From assembly GCF_037392515.1 (NCBI RefSeq), contig NC_090295.1:24158501-24222500 (forward strand): a stretch of DNA of 64,000 nt, in the 5' to 3' direction. The notes under the pieces are model-generated. The model worked only from the letters and a program-made list of their open reading frames with translations. It did not search any database and was not told the origin of the DNA. Both the position numbers and the translations under genes were made by a program. The DNA is from Haliotis asinina (taxonomy: Eukaryota > Mollusca > Gastropoda > Lepetellida > Haliotidae). Below are positions 35,160 through 59,640 of the stretch, one piece after another. How positions within the stretch are numbered: the first letter of the stretch is position 1; every line of letters begins with the position of its first letter.

Positions 35160-35395
35160 CCCATGCTTGTCATAAAAGGCGACTCAGCTAGTCGTAAGAG
35201 GCGACTAACGGGATCGGGTGGTCAGGCTCGCTGACTTGGTTGACACGTCATCGGTTCCCAATTGCGCAGATCGATGCTCATGTTGTTGTCACTGGATTGT
35301 CTGGTCCAGACTCGATTATTTACAGACCGCCGCCATATAGCTGTAATATTGCTGAGTGCGGCGTAAAACTAAACTCACTCACTCACTCATCCTGA
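35160..35395 (+). repeat. Gastropod interspersed repeat, full-length copy
   Basis: Runs from CCATGCTTGTCATAAAAGGC through GACTAACGGGATCGGGTGGT, GATCGATGCTCATGTTGTTG, CTGGATTGTCTGGTCCAGAC and CGATTATTTACAGACCG to GAGTGCGGCGTAAAACTAAA, ending in CTCACTCACTCACTC. It is used here as the reference for copies at 3421, 10085, 14270, 14545, 16675, 43145, 47640, 48470 and 63420. Confidence 0.88.
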
Positions 35396-35399
35396 CGAG

Positions 35400-36330
35400 G
35401 TACCCAATTGACAGCAGGGTGAACTGGGACACATAGTCACAGTGCTTTGTCCAAGTTTATTGCAACTTGGTGTTTGCACGTATTCATGAGGCCACTATCT
35501 GGTCATATGCCAACGGATTCGTGGGTTTTTTCAAGTGCACAGGGTTGTGTACTGCACACTAAGGGTTGTGGCAACACTGGTGGAGTCAGCACACAAAGTT
35601 CACTCCAAGGTTTTTACACCCTGTCACAGGTGGGCTCGATCCCGACATCTCAACCTGGCTGGATCTCCAGTCTGGCGCTTTAAGTCATTTCGCCCAACGC
35701 GATATATATATTCGCTTGTTAAATTAACATTTTATGATGTATACATGCATATATGACGTGCTCAGTAATTCATTAATCCATGAAATGCGTGTCTATACAA
35801 TAATATTTATTCTTTCTTCTGGGTTCACGCTAGTATCTGTGTTACTGGATTTGCCTCCCATCCTAACCATTCTCGCTACATTGTGTAATTCACTGTTAAC
35901 TTCACAGATGTGTTTATTTACCATTATCATTTCCATTAAAAACTACATAAAAGATATTTTGCGATGTGCATAACTTCATATTTCATTTAAAAGTTCCATG
36001 TCAGCTCGGACGATGTATACATTTGATGCATCAAAATTTACACTATTCATAATGCATGTTATCCTTTCATGCATCGTGTGGAAAATATCACGATGAATTC
36101 TACTGTGAGGCAGTCATTTACCCAAATATCTCAGGGTATTAGTCACATTTTAATGAAATTCCACTGTCGCCAAATCTTTTGTATTTTACGTTATGTTCCG
36201 AAAAAAAGAAACCAACATCAAACGAGACGAAAAAATAGATCCAGTAACTTTAAGAAAGTACTCGCTCTTCTTTATTGAAGAGTTTGAACAACAAATCCAT
36301 TTGTTGTAATAATAGAGTAAGTGTATATGG
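35400..36330. other. Gene-free stretch, nothing recognised
   Basis: AT-rich from about 35690. The stretch 35400-35690 has CAGGTGGGCTCGATCCCGAC near its end and may be another interspersed repeat, but I cannot match it inside the window. Confidence 0.35.
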
Positions 36331-36334
36331 ATGA

Positions 36335-37110
36335 CAACTTTTTTAATGCTAGAACACGACGTTTCGATATAGAATGAAACATACAGCTTTGTGGATTACA
36401 ACTTCTTGTTTATTACTTTGAGCAACGTTTCGATATAGATTCTTACATCGTTTTCAAGCTAAATGTGAATACAACGAAATAGTGAGAAGCTTATATACAT
36501 GGTATGTTGTGACAAACAGCGGATTAACATTAACAACAGCATGTGATAGAGTAAACATGTGGTACATAATTGGAGGAGGCCAGTAGGGAGCTAATACAAC
36601 AATAAGCACAAGTGATGAAGCCAATGAGTGGGATGAGTAGTAACAACAAATAGACACAATGCTTAGATTTTCTATGGTTTGATCAGTTCTTCATAGGCCG
36701 ATGGTATGTAGTATCCTTGGTCTCTATTGAGGTTTGTGGATTTCGATGGCTTCCAACAGTTTCCTTTTGTGGAGTCCTGGTTTTTGGTTGACAGGACTTC
36801 AAACTCGTCGAACTTGATGCGATGACTGGGGAATTTTTGTTGATGGTCTGAGAGGGCCGATTTGCTGTCTGCCTTACGTACAGGTAAAGCAATAACAAAG
36901 TAACAAGTGGAATGAATTAACGAAAGCTGGAAGCCAGTATAAACAAGCACTGATAGAAAGCCGGCCGTTGTGATAACAATGACGGAAAAAAAATACAGAT
37001 GATAGGATATGTTTACATAACACAGATAGTGGATAAGGACGATGTACATGATTGGGGATAAGGATGGAAGCCGATGGTGATACATTACGTATGATTGGAT
37101 GATGTTTACA
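36335..37110 (-). mobile_element. Penelope-like element 3' part (GIY-YIG C-terminus and tail)
   Basis: The minus strand encodes the end of a Penelope-type GIY-YIG endonuclease. SALSDHQQKFPSHRIKFDEF is followed by NQDSTK, then after a small deletion NRDQGYYIPSAYEELIKP (36672-36870). Downstream in this orientation are two copies of a CGAAACGT tail motif (36423-36458 and 36356-36386). The first forms a short stem, CGATGTA..TATATCG, before GAAACG. Upstream it continues only into a non-coding segment (36900-37110) shared with 39000-39310, so the reverse transcriptase is missing. Confidence 0.65.
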
Positions 37111-37111
37111 T

Positions 37112-37222
37112 AACCAGGACTCCACAAAAAGGAAACTGTTGGAAGCCATCGAAATCCGCCGCCACAAACCTTTGATCAATAGATGACATTTCTCAATACA
37201 AGCAATCGATCTCATAAATGCA
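37112..37222 (+). mobile_element. Penelope-like GIY-YIG fragment joined to LINE sequence
   Basis: Encodes DSTKRKLLEAIEIRRHKPLI in the opposite orientation to its neighbour at 36335-37110. It then leaves the Penelope sequence after LIN and passes into IDLINAEL, which reads on into LINE endonuclease. The same junction is present at 39408-39520, so it was copied after it formed. Confidence 0.55.
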
Positions 37223-38668
37223 GAATTGAATGACTATGACGTTATCTGTTTGACATAAACTTGGCTCCATGGAGGAATTCCAGCTCATTGTATTCAGATT
37301 CCAGACTTCCAGACTTCCAGAGTCCTATCAGGAAAGACAGACCTACAAGGGGTGATGGGGTCGCTATTTACGTTAAGAACGCACTCATTGCTAAATGAAA
37401 CACTAGATAAGATTGGTCTTGAAGCATTATGGGTAGAGTTCCGTTACAAAAGCAGAAAGTATCTACTGGGTGCATTCTATAGAGCAGATTGAAACGAGTA
37501 GTACTGGGATTTGTTAGATCAATCGATTGGGGATGCATTAGATAGGGCGTTAAGTACAATCATTGTCGGATACTTTAATATAGATATTTTCAACAAATTA
37601 GACACGAAAATAACAAATCTTATGGCGATTCATGGTTTACATCAGGTTACAGAATCACCGTCCAAAATCACTCAAAACAGTAAAACCCTCATTGATTTGA
37701 TATTTCTTTCTCGTCTCGATATGGTAAAAGATTCTAATGTCTTGCAACCTTTCTGCAGTGACCATTGTCCAGTATCCGTAATACTAAAGGAATGTATGAA
37801 ATCAACAAGCACATATCAGAGAAATGTTTATGACTACAATCAGAAAAATAAAGACAATATTTGCTCTCACATCGAAATTACTGACTGGGAAAACGTTCTA
37901 TTATCACCGAATATAAATATGAATACAAATTCCTTCGTCAAAACTCTATCACATATATGTGATTCTCATATACCATATAAAACTGTTATGATAAGAAGTA
38001 AAGATACCCCGTGGATGAATAATAATGTCCGCAAGCTCATTCGGAAACGGAATAGAGAACATAAAATCGCGAAGCTAAAAATTCGTGAAGGCGATTGGGC
38101 TACTTTTAGAACATTTCGAAACTAGGTAACTTCTACAGTTAGAAAAGCCAAGAAGGGCTATATTGCAAAATTAGATATTGAAATAAATAACAACCATAGC
38201 ACCAAACTATGGTGGCGATTATAATAATGATGTTTACCATGATCCAGCGTCAATAGCAAATGTCATGAATAATTACTTTATTGAGCAGGCAACAGTAGCT
38301 GACCCTAATAAAGATCTTCCAAACGTTACTCTGAATAATAACAGTGCATATTTGACTGATTTACATCTCATTCAACAGGATGTTCAAGACGTGTTATCAT
38401 CATTAAACATTAATAAAGCGACAGGACCAGATGGGGCAGGAAATCGTATTTTACGTCTGGTATCGTCTTCTTTAATATGTCTCTACCATTAACTCATCCT
38501 TTTACAAAGTCACTTCAAACATCAGTCTTCCCAGACACATGGAAAGAATCATTTGTCATACCTATACATAAGAAATTTAATATTAACGACCGTTGTAATT
38601 ATAGACCGGTTACTTTGACATCTTGCTTATCGAAAGTCTTTGAAAAATGTGTATTTAAATATAAGAAT
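37223..38668 (+). mobile_element. CR1/L2-like LINE fragment (endonuclease to RT, truncated)
   Basis: Related to the LINE at 28191-31525. It has a partial endonuclease (DYDVICLT..TWLHGG; TLIDLIFLSR; CSDHCPVSV), the linker DTPWMNNNVRKLIRKRNR, and the start of RT (NKATGPDGAGNRIL; IPIHKKFN; NYRPVTLTSCLSKVFEKCVF). It stops abruptly near 38668, where a Penelope-like 3' tail begins in the reverse orientation. Stops at about 37490 and 38125 and shifts show it is dead. Confidence 0.82.
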
Positions 38669-38900
38669 GAAGATTTTATGGATATCAACTGCTTTATTAT
38701 GAGAACACAACGTTTCGGAGCTAATGCTTACTCCTTTATCAGGTGAATGAGAATGGGGTACATAGCTATATGTATGTACAGGTAAACAATGACAAAGTAA
38801 CAGGTGGAATGAATTAACGAAAGCTGGAAGCCAGTATAAACAAGCACTGATTGAGGGTTGATGATGTACAAACACAAGTTGATACGGATGTACACGGGTA
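38669..38900 (-). mobile_element. Penelope-like 3' tail with hammerhead-like core
   Basis: The minus strand reads CACCTGATAAAGGAG, a short loop, then CTCCGAAACGTTGTG at 38704-38745. This is followed by AATAAAGCAGTTGATATCCA, as in the tails at 36335 and 56095. CTGATxA, a stem and GAAAC form the order of a hammerhead ribozyme core, which is known from Penelope-like elements. Further upstream in this orientation it shares the GGCTTCCAGCTTTCGTTAAT segment. Confidence 0.5.
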
Positions 38901-38979
38901 GATTGGCTATACACTGGCACACTGTTGTGTAAACACTAATGAATTACATAGATAGAATGTACACAGATAGATACTTATC

Positions 38980-39540
38980 AACTTGTATTTGCACATCATC
39001 AACTCTCATGTAATCATGTTCATCAACCCTCATGTAACATCATCCTTAATCCCCAATCATGTGTTATGTAAACATCATCCAATCATGCGTAATGTATCAC
39101 CATCGGCTTCCATCCTTATCCCCAATCATGTACATCGCCCTTATCCCCTATCTGTGTTATGTAAACGTATCCTATCATCTGTAATGTTTTACCATTGGCT
39201 TCCATCATTGTAATCATAACTGCCGGCTTCCTATCAGTGCTTGTTTATACTGGCTTCCAGCTTTCGTTAATTCATTCCACTTGTTACTTTGTTATTGTTT
39301 TACCTGTACGTAAGGCAGACAGCAAATCGGCCCTCTCAGACCATCAACAAAAATTCCCCAGTCATCGCATCAAGTTCGACGAGTTCGAAGTCATGTCAAC
39401 CAAAAACCAGGACTCCACAAAAAGGAAACTGTTGGAAGCCATTGAAATCCGCCGCCACAAACCTTTGATCAATAGACGACATTTCTCAATACAGGCAATC
39501 GACCTCATAAATGCAGAATTATCAATCATTAAATTGTGAA
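38980..39540 (+). mobile_element. Penelope-like fragment, forward copy
   Basis: Inverted relative to 36672-37110 and nearly the same sequence. A non-coding segment contains GTGTTATGTAAACATCATCC and CCATCGGCTTCCATCCTTAT. It is followed by coding for KADSKSALSDHQQKF, KFDEFEVMSTKNQDSTK and RKLLEAIEIRRHKPLINR, then the LINE-like IDLINAEL. It ends in a stop soon after. The two inverted copies bracket the LINE fragment. Confidence 0.62.
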
Positions 39541-39544
39541 ATAA

Positions 39545-39950
39545 ATGGCGGCAATGGTGGGAGTAAGAGCTGTTACTGGTATAGACTGGCTATGAAACAT
39601 GAACTACGTCAAGTTTATTATGGACTAGATCATTGGCAAGCAAACATGCAAATACATTCTGGTTTCTGAGTACAAACCAGGGAAATATACATATATTTTG
39701 TGAACTCAAATCAGTTGTCATGAAGGGAAGACTCAAAATCAGCATTTGTTTGGGGGGACAAGAAAAGAAAAGAGTAACAAGACAGATCATGATCTGCAGG
39801 TTAGAAAGAAAGGATCTTTCGTGGAATTTGTGGAAAAAACTCATAAGTGTGCACACATCCATTATAGTAGGAAGTGATAATCATGGTTGTAATATGAAAA
39901 TATTACATTTATTAGAAAATAAAAGACTTATATACATATACTCAAACGTA
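39545..39950. other. Gene-free stretch, nothing recognised
   Basis: Short unconvincing frames only. Confidence 0.35.
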
Positions 39951-40029
39951 TACATCATATGCAAGTTGTAACATGTAAAGGTTTAAGATTTATGTGCATA
40001 TACCCATGCCTAATTTCCCATAAACGCGC

Positions 40030-40500
40030 GGACATGCACATAGAGACACAGACATAAAGGCAGACAGGCAGACAGGGAGACAGACAGGCACAAAGACAGA
40101 CCATCAGGCAGACAGGGGGACAGACAGACATCCACTCCCACACACTTATCTACATGCACGCTGATTTGTACTTGCATTTATATACACAGACATATACCTA
40201 CCTACCTGTCTACCCACCTACATACCTACACACATTTACATATACACATACATACATATATACACACACATAGACATATACATTACATACATATCCACAT
40301 ATACATGAATAGTATTACATACATATACATGAATATACACACCAACAAGCTTGTACATATACTAACATATGCATACTCGAATACATTTACATATACACCC
40401 GCATACATGCGCTGACACTTACACAAATGGATATACACGTGCATATACATGCACATGCGCACGTACACATATCCAGATAAGCCCACTTATACATGCATAT
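40030..40500. repeat. CAGA / TACA-type microsatellite field
   Basis: Degenerate tetranucleotide arrays: GACAGGCAGACAG units first, then ATACATACATATA and related units. Apparent Cys/Tyr/Met-rich frames on the minus strand come from this low-complexity DNA. Confidence 0.85.
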
Positions 40501-40514
40501 GTAAATGACATGTA

Positions 40515-41807
40515 TAGTATTCCCAGAAATTATTGAGAATCATGTTGCGTCATGTAACTCATTACGTTTATTAACTTCTGGCGTTTTACTTACATAAACA
40601 TGTTAAAACATCATCCTTTTACAGTCTCAGTCTTGTTTTAGTACTTTGTTAGACCTCCTCGCTCAGCAATGCATGCCTGAATACGCCTAGGCACACTACC
40701 CAAGTTTGTAGGTAATCGTGTGACAGGGTATCCCAATATTGGACCACCTCGGCCTTCATATCTTCAATATTTCTCAGTCCCTTTTGGTTTATTCTGTCCT
40801 TCATGACTCCCCACATATTCTCAATTGGGTTTAGGTCTGGGCTGTAACTGGGCCAGTCTAAAACTTGAACATTTTCGCCCGACAACCACTGTTTTGTGTA
40901 GCGCGCAGTGTGTTTTGGGTCATTATCATGTTGGAAAATCCAATCATCTTCATACAATGTTTGTGCTGTCGGAAGAAGGTGACCATTTAGAATGTCAACG
41001 TATCTTTCTTTTGTCAAGTTTCCCGTGAAAACACACAATGGCGTCACTCCGCGAGCCGATATGCCACCCCACATGTGAAACTTCGGGCTATGTTTTGGTC
41101 GATGGTAGATAGGTTTGACAGTATCTTTGGTCCAAATTTTCACACAATTTGGGAAAAGCCCAACAGAACTTTCATCCGAAAAGAAAACATTATCCTAATC
41201 TTGATTTTCATGAGCCCGACACCAGTTAAAACGTTTTTCCTTTTGTGCATCTTTCATCAACGGCGAGGGAATTCCACGTTTTTTCACCCAATTAAGTCTC
41301 TGTAATTCCTGCCTAACTGTTTCATTGCATACCTGAGGACTTCCTCTGCTAATCATTTCATTTCTGATGTTCTCCACACTTTTCAATTTGCCCCTACTCA
41401 CAATCTGCCCAAGTCTTCGGCGATCCACAACACTGAATTTCCTAGGCCGACCTGCCCCTGCTTTATGCTCTATCCCGGTTCCTGTTTGAATATTCTTCAA
41501 AGTTCTGTATACTGTAGACAGAGGAATACCATGTCTACAAGCTAACACTTTAGCATCAGCCTCACCCCTTTCAAAATCATCTAGAATGAGCTTTCTTTTC
41601 TCTCTTGCTGTAAATTCCGCCATGTCAACACAGGAAGCCGTCTGCTCAGACAAGGGAGATAACTCTTGACGTAATGAGCTGCCTTCTAAGCCTTCAAGAT
41701 TTGTCTCCCTTATTTAGTATGCTTAGTGCATAGTGAAAGCCCTTTTTCCAATCTTAGCATCATTAGAAAAAAAACAAAGATTTTCTCAATAGTTTCTGGG
41801 AACACTG
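40515..41807 (-). mobile_element. Tc1-like transposon, 1293 bp, one nonsense codon
   Basis: Terminal inverted repeats are TAGTATTCCCAGAAATTATT at 40515 and, on the minus strand, CAGTGTTCCCAGAAACTATT from 41807. TA duplications lie at 40513-40514 and 41808-41809. The minus strand encodes a transposase from 41653: an HTH region (IPLSTVYRTLKN), GAGRPRK, FSDESS, HDNDPKHTA and YSPDLNPIEN. The frame is open except for a TAG at 41195-41197 just before the first catalytic Asp, and a frameshift near 40715 that scrambles the last 20 residues. It is therefore recently active but now dead. It is a sister to the intact element at 49617-50913, with a different TIR sequence. Confidence 0.9.
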
Positions 41808-41932
41808 TAGTTTGTTTGCAACTTACAGCCATGAAAACACGTCGTGTGTACAAGCATCACACCTGCCTAATTACATAATGTGGCAGAGAGAGGACTCGGG
41901 GGGACGAGTCATAAATCATTTATTTTTTTATG

Positions 41933-42440
41933 GCGTTTAGCCTGATAAGTGTTAAGTTCAAATTGCATGTGTTCAATGCTTGAAGCTCTGTATAGCATAT
42001 TGTCTTCAGCAGACAGGCAGGCAGACATATAGGTGTCAATAAACCAGACATTGAGCTTTCTCTGTGACAGAGGTTGCTTACCACAATCAACAAGTTTTTT
42101 TATGTAACGAGTAGATTATTTACTTGTTTGTGTACACAACCAAGAGTAGACTACTGCTCACGACCTCATAATCCGGGCATGCATACTGTTTCAAGCTACG
42201 CGAACCCTTTCAATGCGCATGCGTAATGGGCGCAGCGCAAAACAGCTGTTGAAACCATTTTTCCCCCAGCGATGGGAAAAATTTAGTGAATCGTTTGAAC
42301 TCCGATTTCGCGGGCTTTTTCATCGCGTTTTTTTTCAACTTTATAGGTTAAATTGACATTTTTGATGATTTGTTTCGGTAGGTGCATACAGAAAGGTACC
42401 AGAATCTGCAATGTTGTATTTTACGTTGCATGTGACCTTT
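41933..42440 (+). repeat. Unclassified 0.5 kb interspersed repeat, copy 1
   Basis: Matches 56615-57112 in inverted orientation. Shared phrases: GCCTGATAAGTGTTAA, TCTCTGTGACAGAG, TAACGAGTAGATTATTTACT, TTGTGTACACAACCAAGA, TTATAGGTTAAATTGACATT and TGATGATTTGTTTCGGTA. It has no coding potential and contains the GC-rich core ATGCGCATGCGTAATGGGCG. Confidence 0.75.
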
Positions 42441-42444
42441 AATA

Positions 42445-42960
42445 TCTTCAAACCTCTATTATGACGACTGACTTGAACAAGTCAAAGACGATATATAAAA
42501 CATCACACATCAGGACTCGACAAATGCAGCCACTATTTTCAAACCTCACCACTGACATGGGCTGCATAATTTGTAAATTAGTATCAGTAACACACTTTTA
42601 AATAGCTCACGATTATGGCCTCCTAAAAATGATCAATGGTGAAACCTGCGTCTACTTTCAAATACTTTACTGTATCTTGTAACATGCAACTCTGGCAATA
42701 TGTGACGTGACTGCCACTTGCCATTTGCCTCAACCTTAGCATCCACCTTCAAACCACTTGCAAACCATCAGCATAATAACATCTACTTCCAACTACCTGG
42801 AAAAAATGGGTTCCATTTGTGGAGCTAATGTCTTGCTAAGGGCAAAATGTTGGTTATACATAGTTTACTAAATGTACAACACATTTCACGAAGAATCAAC
42901 CAATAACAACAACCTGCGTAAATTCACAGCATATTTGTTTTTCCCTTCATTCAACAGTGA
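42445..42960. other. Gene-free stretch, nothing recognised
   Basis: No coding or repeat family recognised. Confidence 0.35.
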
Positions 42961-42963
42961 CCA

Positions 42964-43130
42964 GTGGTGTGGCCTAGTGGCTATAATATTCGCTAATCAC
43001 GTCTTACGCCAAGGTTTGATTCTTGACATGGTTACAGTGCGTGAAGCCCATTTCTAGTGTCCCCCTGCAGTGATATTGCTGGAATAATGCTAGCAGCATG
43101 ATAGTAAACTCACTCACTCACTCATTCATT
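42964..43130 (+). mobile_element. tRNA-derived SINE
   Basis: Same family as 18451-18615. It has an A-box-like TGGCCTAGTGGC, a B-box-like GGTTTGATTC, then the tail GATATTGCTGGAATAATGCT and CTCACTCACTCACTC. Confidence 0.72.
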
Positions 43131-43144
43131 CAGCGACAATGAAG

Positions 43145-43378
43145 ATTTGAATATTGGCCCTCAGTAGCCCATGCTTGTCGTAAGAGGTGACTAACGAGAT
43201 CGGTGGCCATGATGCTGATTTGATTGATACATGTCATCGGTTGCCAGTTGCGCTGATCGGTTTTCTTCTTGTTGATCACAGGATTTTCTGGTCCACACTC
43301 GATTAATTACACACCATGCAATATAGCTGAAATATAGTTGGGAGCATAAGACTAAACTCACTAACTCATTCATTCAAG
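43145..43378 (+). repeat. Gastropod interspersed repeat
   Basis: Copy of the 35160-35395 family: GCCCATGCTTGTCGTAAGAG, GTGACTAACGAGATCGG and ATTTTCTGGTCCACACTCGA. It ends in an ACTCACTAACTC-like run. Confidence 0.8.
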
Positions 43379-43389
43379 AAAGCTGCCGA

Positions 43390-43790
43390 TATAGATGTGA
43401 CCTTCAGGTCTGACAAACCACTGAAGACCATTCCGGAGGCCAGTGGCAGATGTACACCAACCAAGACCACTTACAAGCCCAGGGGTGCATCAACAAGCCT
43501 ATGTGTAACTGTGGGAGAGACATCTCGCCCCATTGACATTAGGCTGAAAGAGCACAGAACTTCAGTAGAGAAATAAGATCTAAAGTCAGCCCTTTCTGAA
43601 CATAATGTGAACAATCCGTCATACTCCATTGACTGGCAAGGAACAACCATCACAGCATCGAACATCCATGATTGGCGACGACGCAAAATTTCAGAAGCTA
43701 TCAACATCAAGAGATTAGCCTCGTAGATGTACAGAGCCCAAGGGGTTTACCTACCCAATGCCTGGGAAATCAATCAGACGCAAGGCTTCA
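43390..43790 (+). mobile_element. Penelope-like GIY-YIG endonuclease fragment
   Basis: Reads, with two stops, VGETSRPIDIRLKEHRTSVE, then LKSALSEHNVNNPSYSIDW, RRRKISEAINIKRL and YLPNAWEI. The pattern (GETxRPxxxRxxEH, a Ser-Ala-xx-EH-box, and ExxNIxRL) is the C-terminal GIY-YIG region of Penelope-like retroelements. It is a different subfamily from 36335-39540. The RT portion is absent; a SINE and another repeat lie upstream. Confidence 0.68.
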
Positions 43791-44550
43791 CCAATCACCT
43801 CCTAATCCTTTGTTACAGCATCATCCCATCCCTAGTATCCTATCCTAGCTTTTTCATATTGTTAGACTATCACCCCTTTTCTGTAATATTGCATGGGATT
43901 ATTTTTCAAGATATAATTCCTGATAAGCATGATATTATTGGCAAGAAATATACCCGCCAGATACACCAATACCTCTCTTCCTCCCAAAAACTGCAGCATA
44001 CTCAAAAGTTTCCTGACAAGCATGTCTCCCTAACCTTTAGACTTTTTGATTTAGGTGAATCACTCATTTCTCCCAAATCCTGGATTCACTCCTGCAGAAG
44101 TTTCGCAGAAACAGAGAACTGTTTTCTGAACATGTTGGATGTCTAGGGAAACAAACAAGTAGAGCAAGTGAAATTCAGTGGTTCATCATTTGCTTTCAGT
44201 TAAAAACTAATATGTGTTGCAGAGATTAAAAATAAATTTTGTCTGCAATAACTCCCTACTCTACAGGATTCCATTTCTGTTAATGTTCTGATTTAGAACC
44301 ATATATCAACACTCGTACCCCTCTCAGTCATTACAAAAGTATTCAAAGTAGCATTTTCAGAAACAACAAATAACAAACAATTGTTTAAAAATAACTATTT
44401 TAATATAGCTTATGTATCATTCATTAAACTGACTCAGTAAAATGGCAAACAGTCATTCATCACAAATTCTTAGTCACAGTAAAATATTACAGAATTTAAT
44501 CAAAATGAGTCAGATTAACAAAGTGTAACACAGCGGATTCCCATGACAAC
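43791..44550. other. Gene-free stretch downstream of NSUN5
   Basis: Possibly the 3' tail of the Penelope fragment and the 3' UTR of NSUN5. No gene recognised. Confidence 0.35.
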
Positions 44551-44554
44551 TGTC

Positions 44555-59413
<14,859 letters not shown>

Positions 59414-59640
59414 CGTGCTGTCATGTGAATTGTGACTCCACAAGTAGAGTTAAGGGTACGATGTTCAGTTCAAAACAGATCCGCGTGTACCAGGTAATGC
59501 TGCCATTTTGGGGAGATAACTCTCGACATCCGGTTGCTTTAGTTTTGTTTGTGCCATGTAAGCGATCGCAACGTGTCAGCTGAGATTGTTACACTTCTAT
59601 TGTTGAAGCCTGGTATCTTGCAAAGTTTTCAGCGTACAAG
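59414..59640. promoter_or_regulatory. Bidirectional promoter, NSUN5 / GLT8D1-like
   Basis: 227 bp lie between the two divergent start codons. Visible motifs are GCCATTTTG (59502-59510, YY1-like), GGGAGATAACTC (59511-59522, also found 5' of both Tc1 transposases) and CATCCGG (59527-59533, ETS-like in reverse). There is no TATA box. Compact TATA-less divergent promoters are usual for housekeeping genes. Confidence 0.55.

Noticed and set aside
36990..37110. Short gene-like frame with repeated YVNI / SPIMYIVLI
   Set aside because: It is a translated repeat shared with 39000-39200 upstream of the Penelope-like fragment and has no coding homology.
40283..40486. 67-codon Tyr/Met/Val-rich frame on the minus strand
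   Set aside because: It lies in a TACA/CATA microsatellite field.
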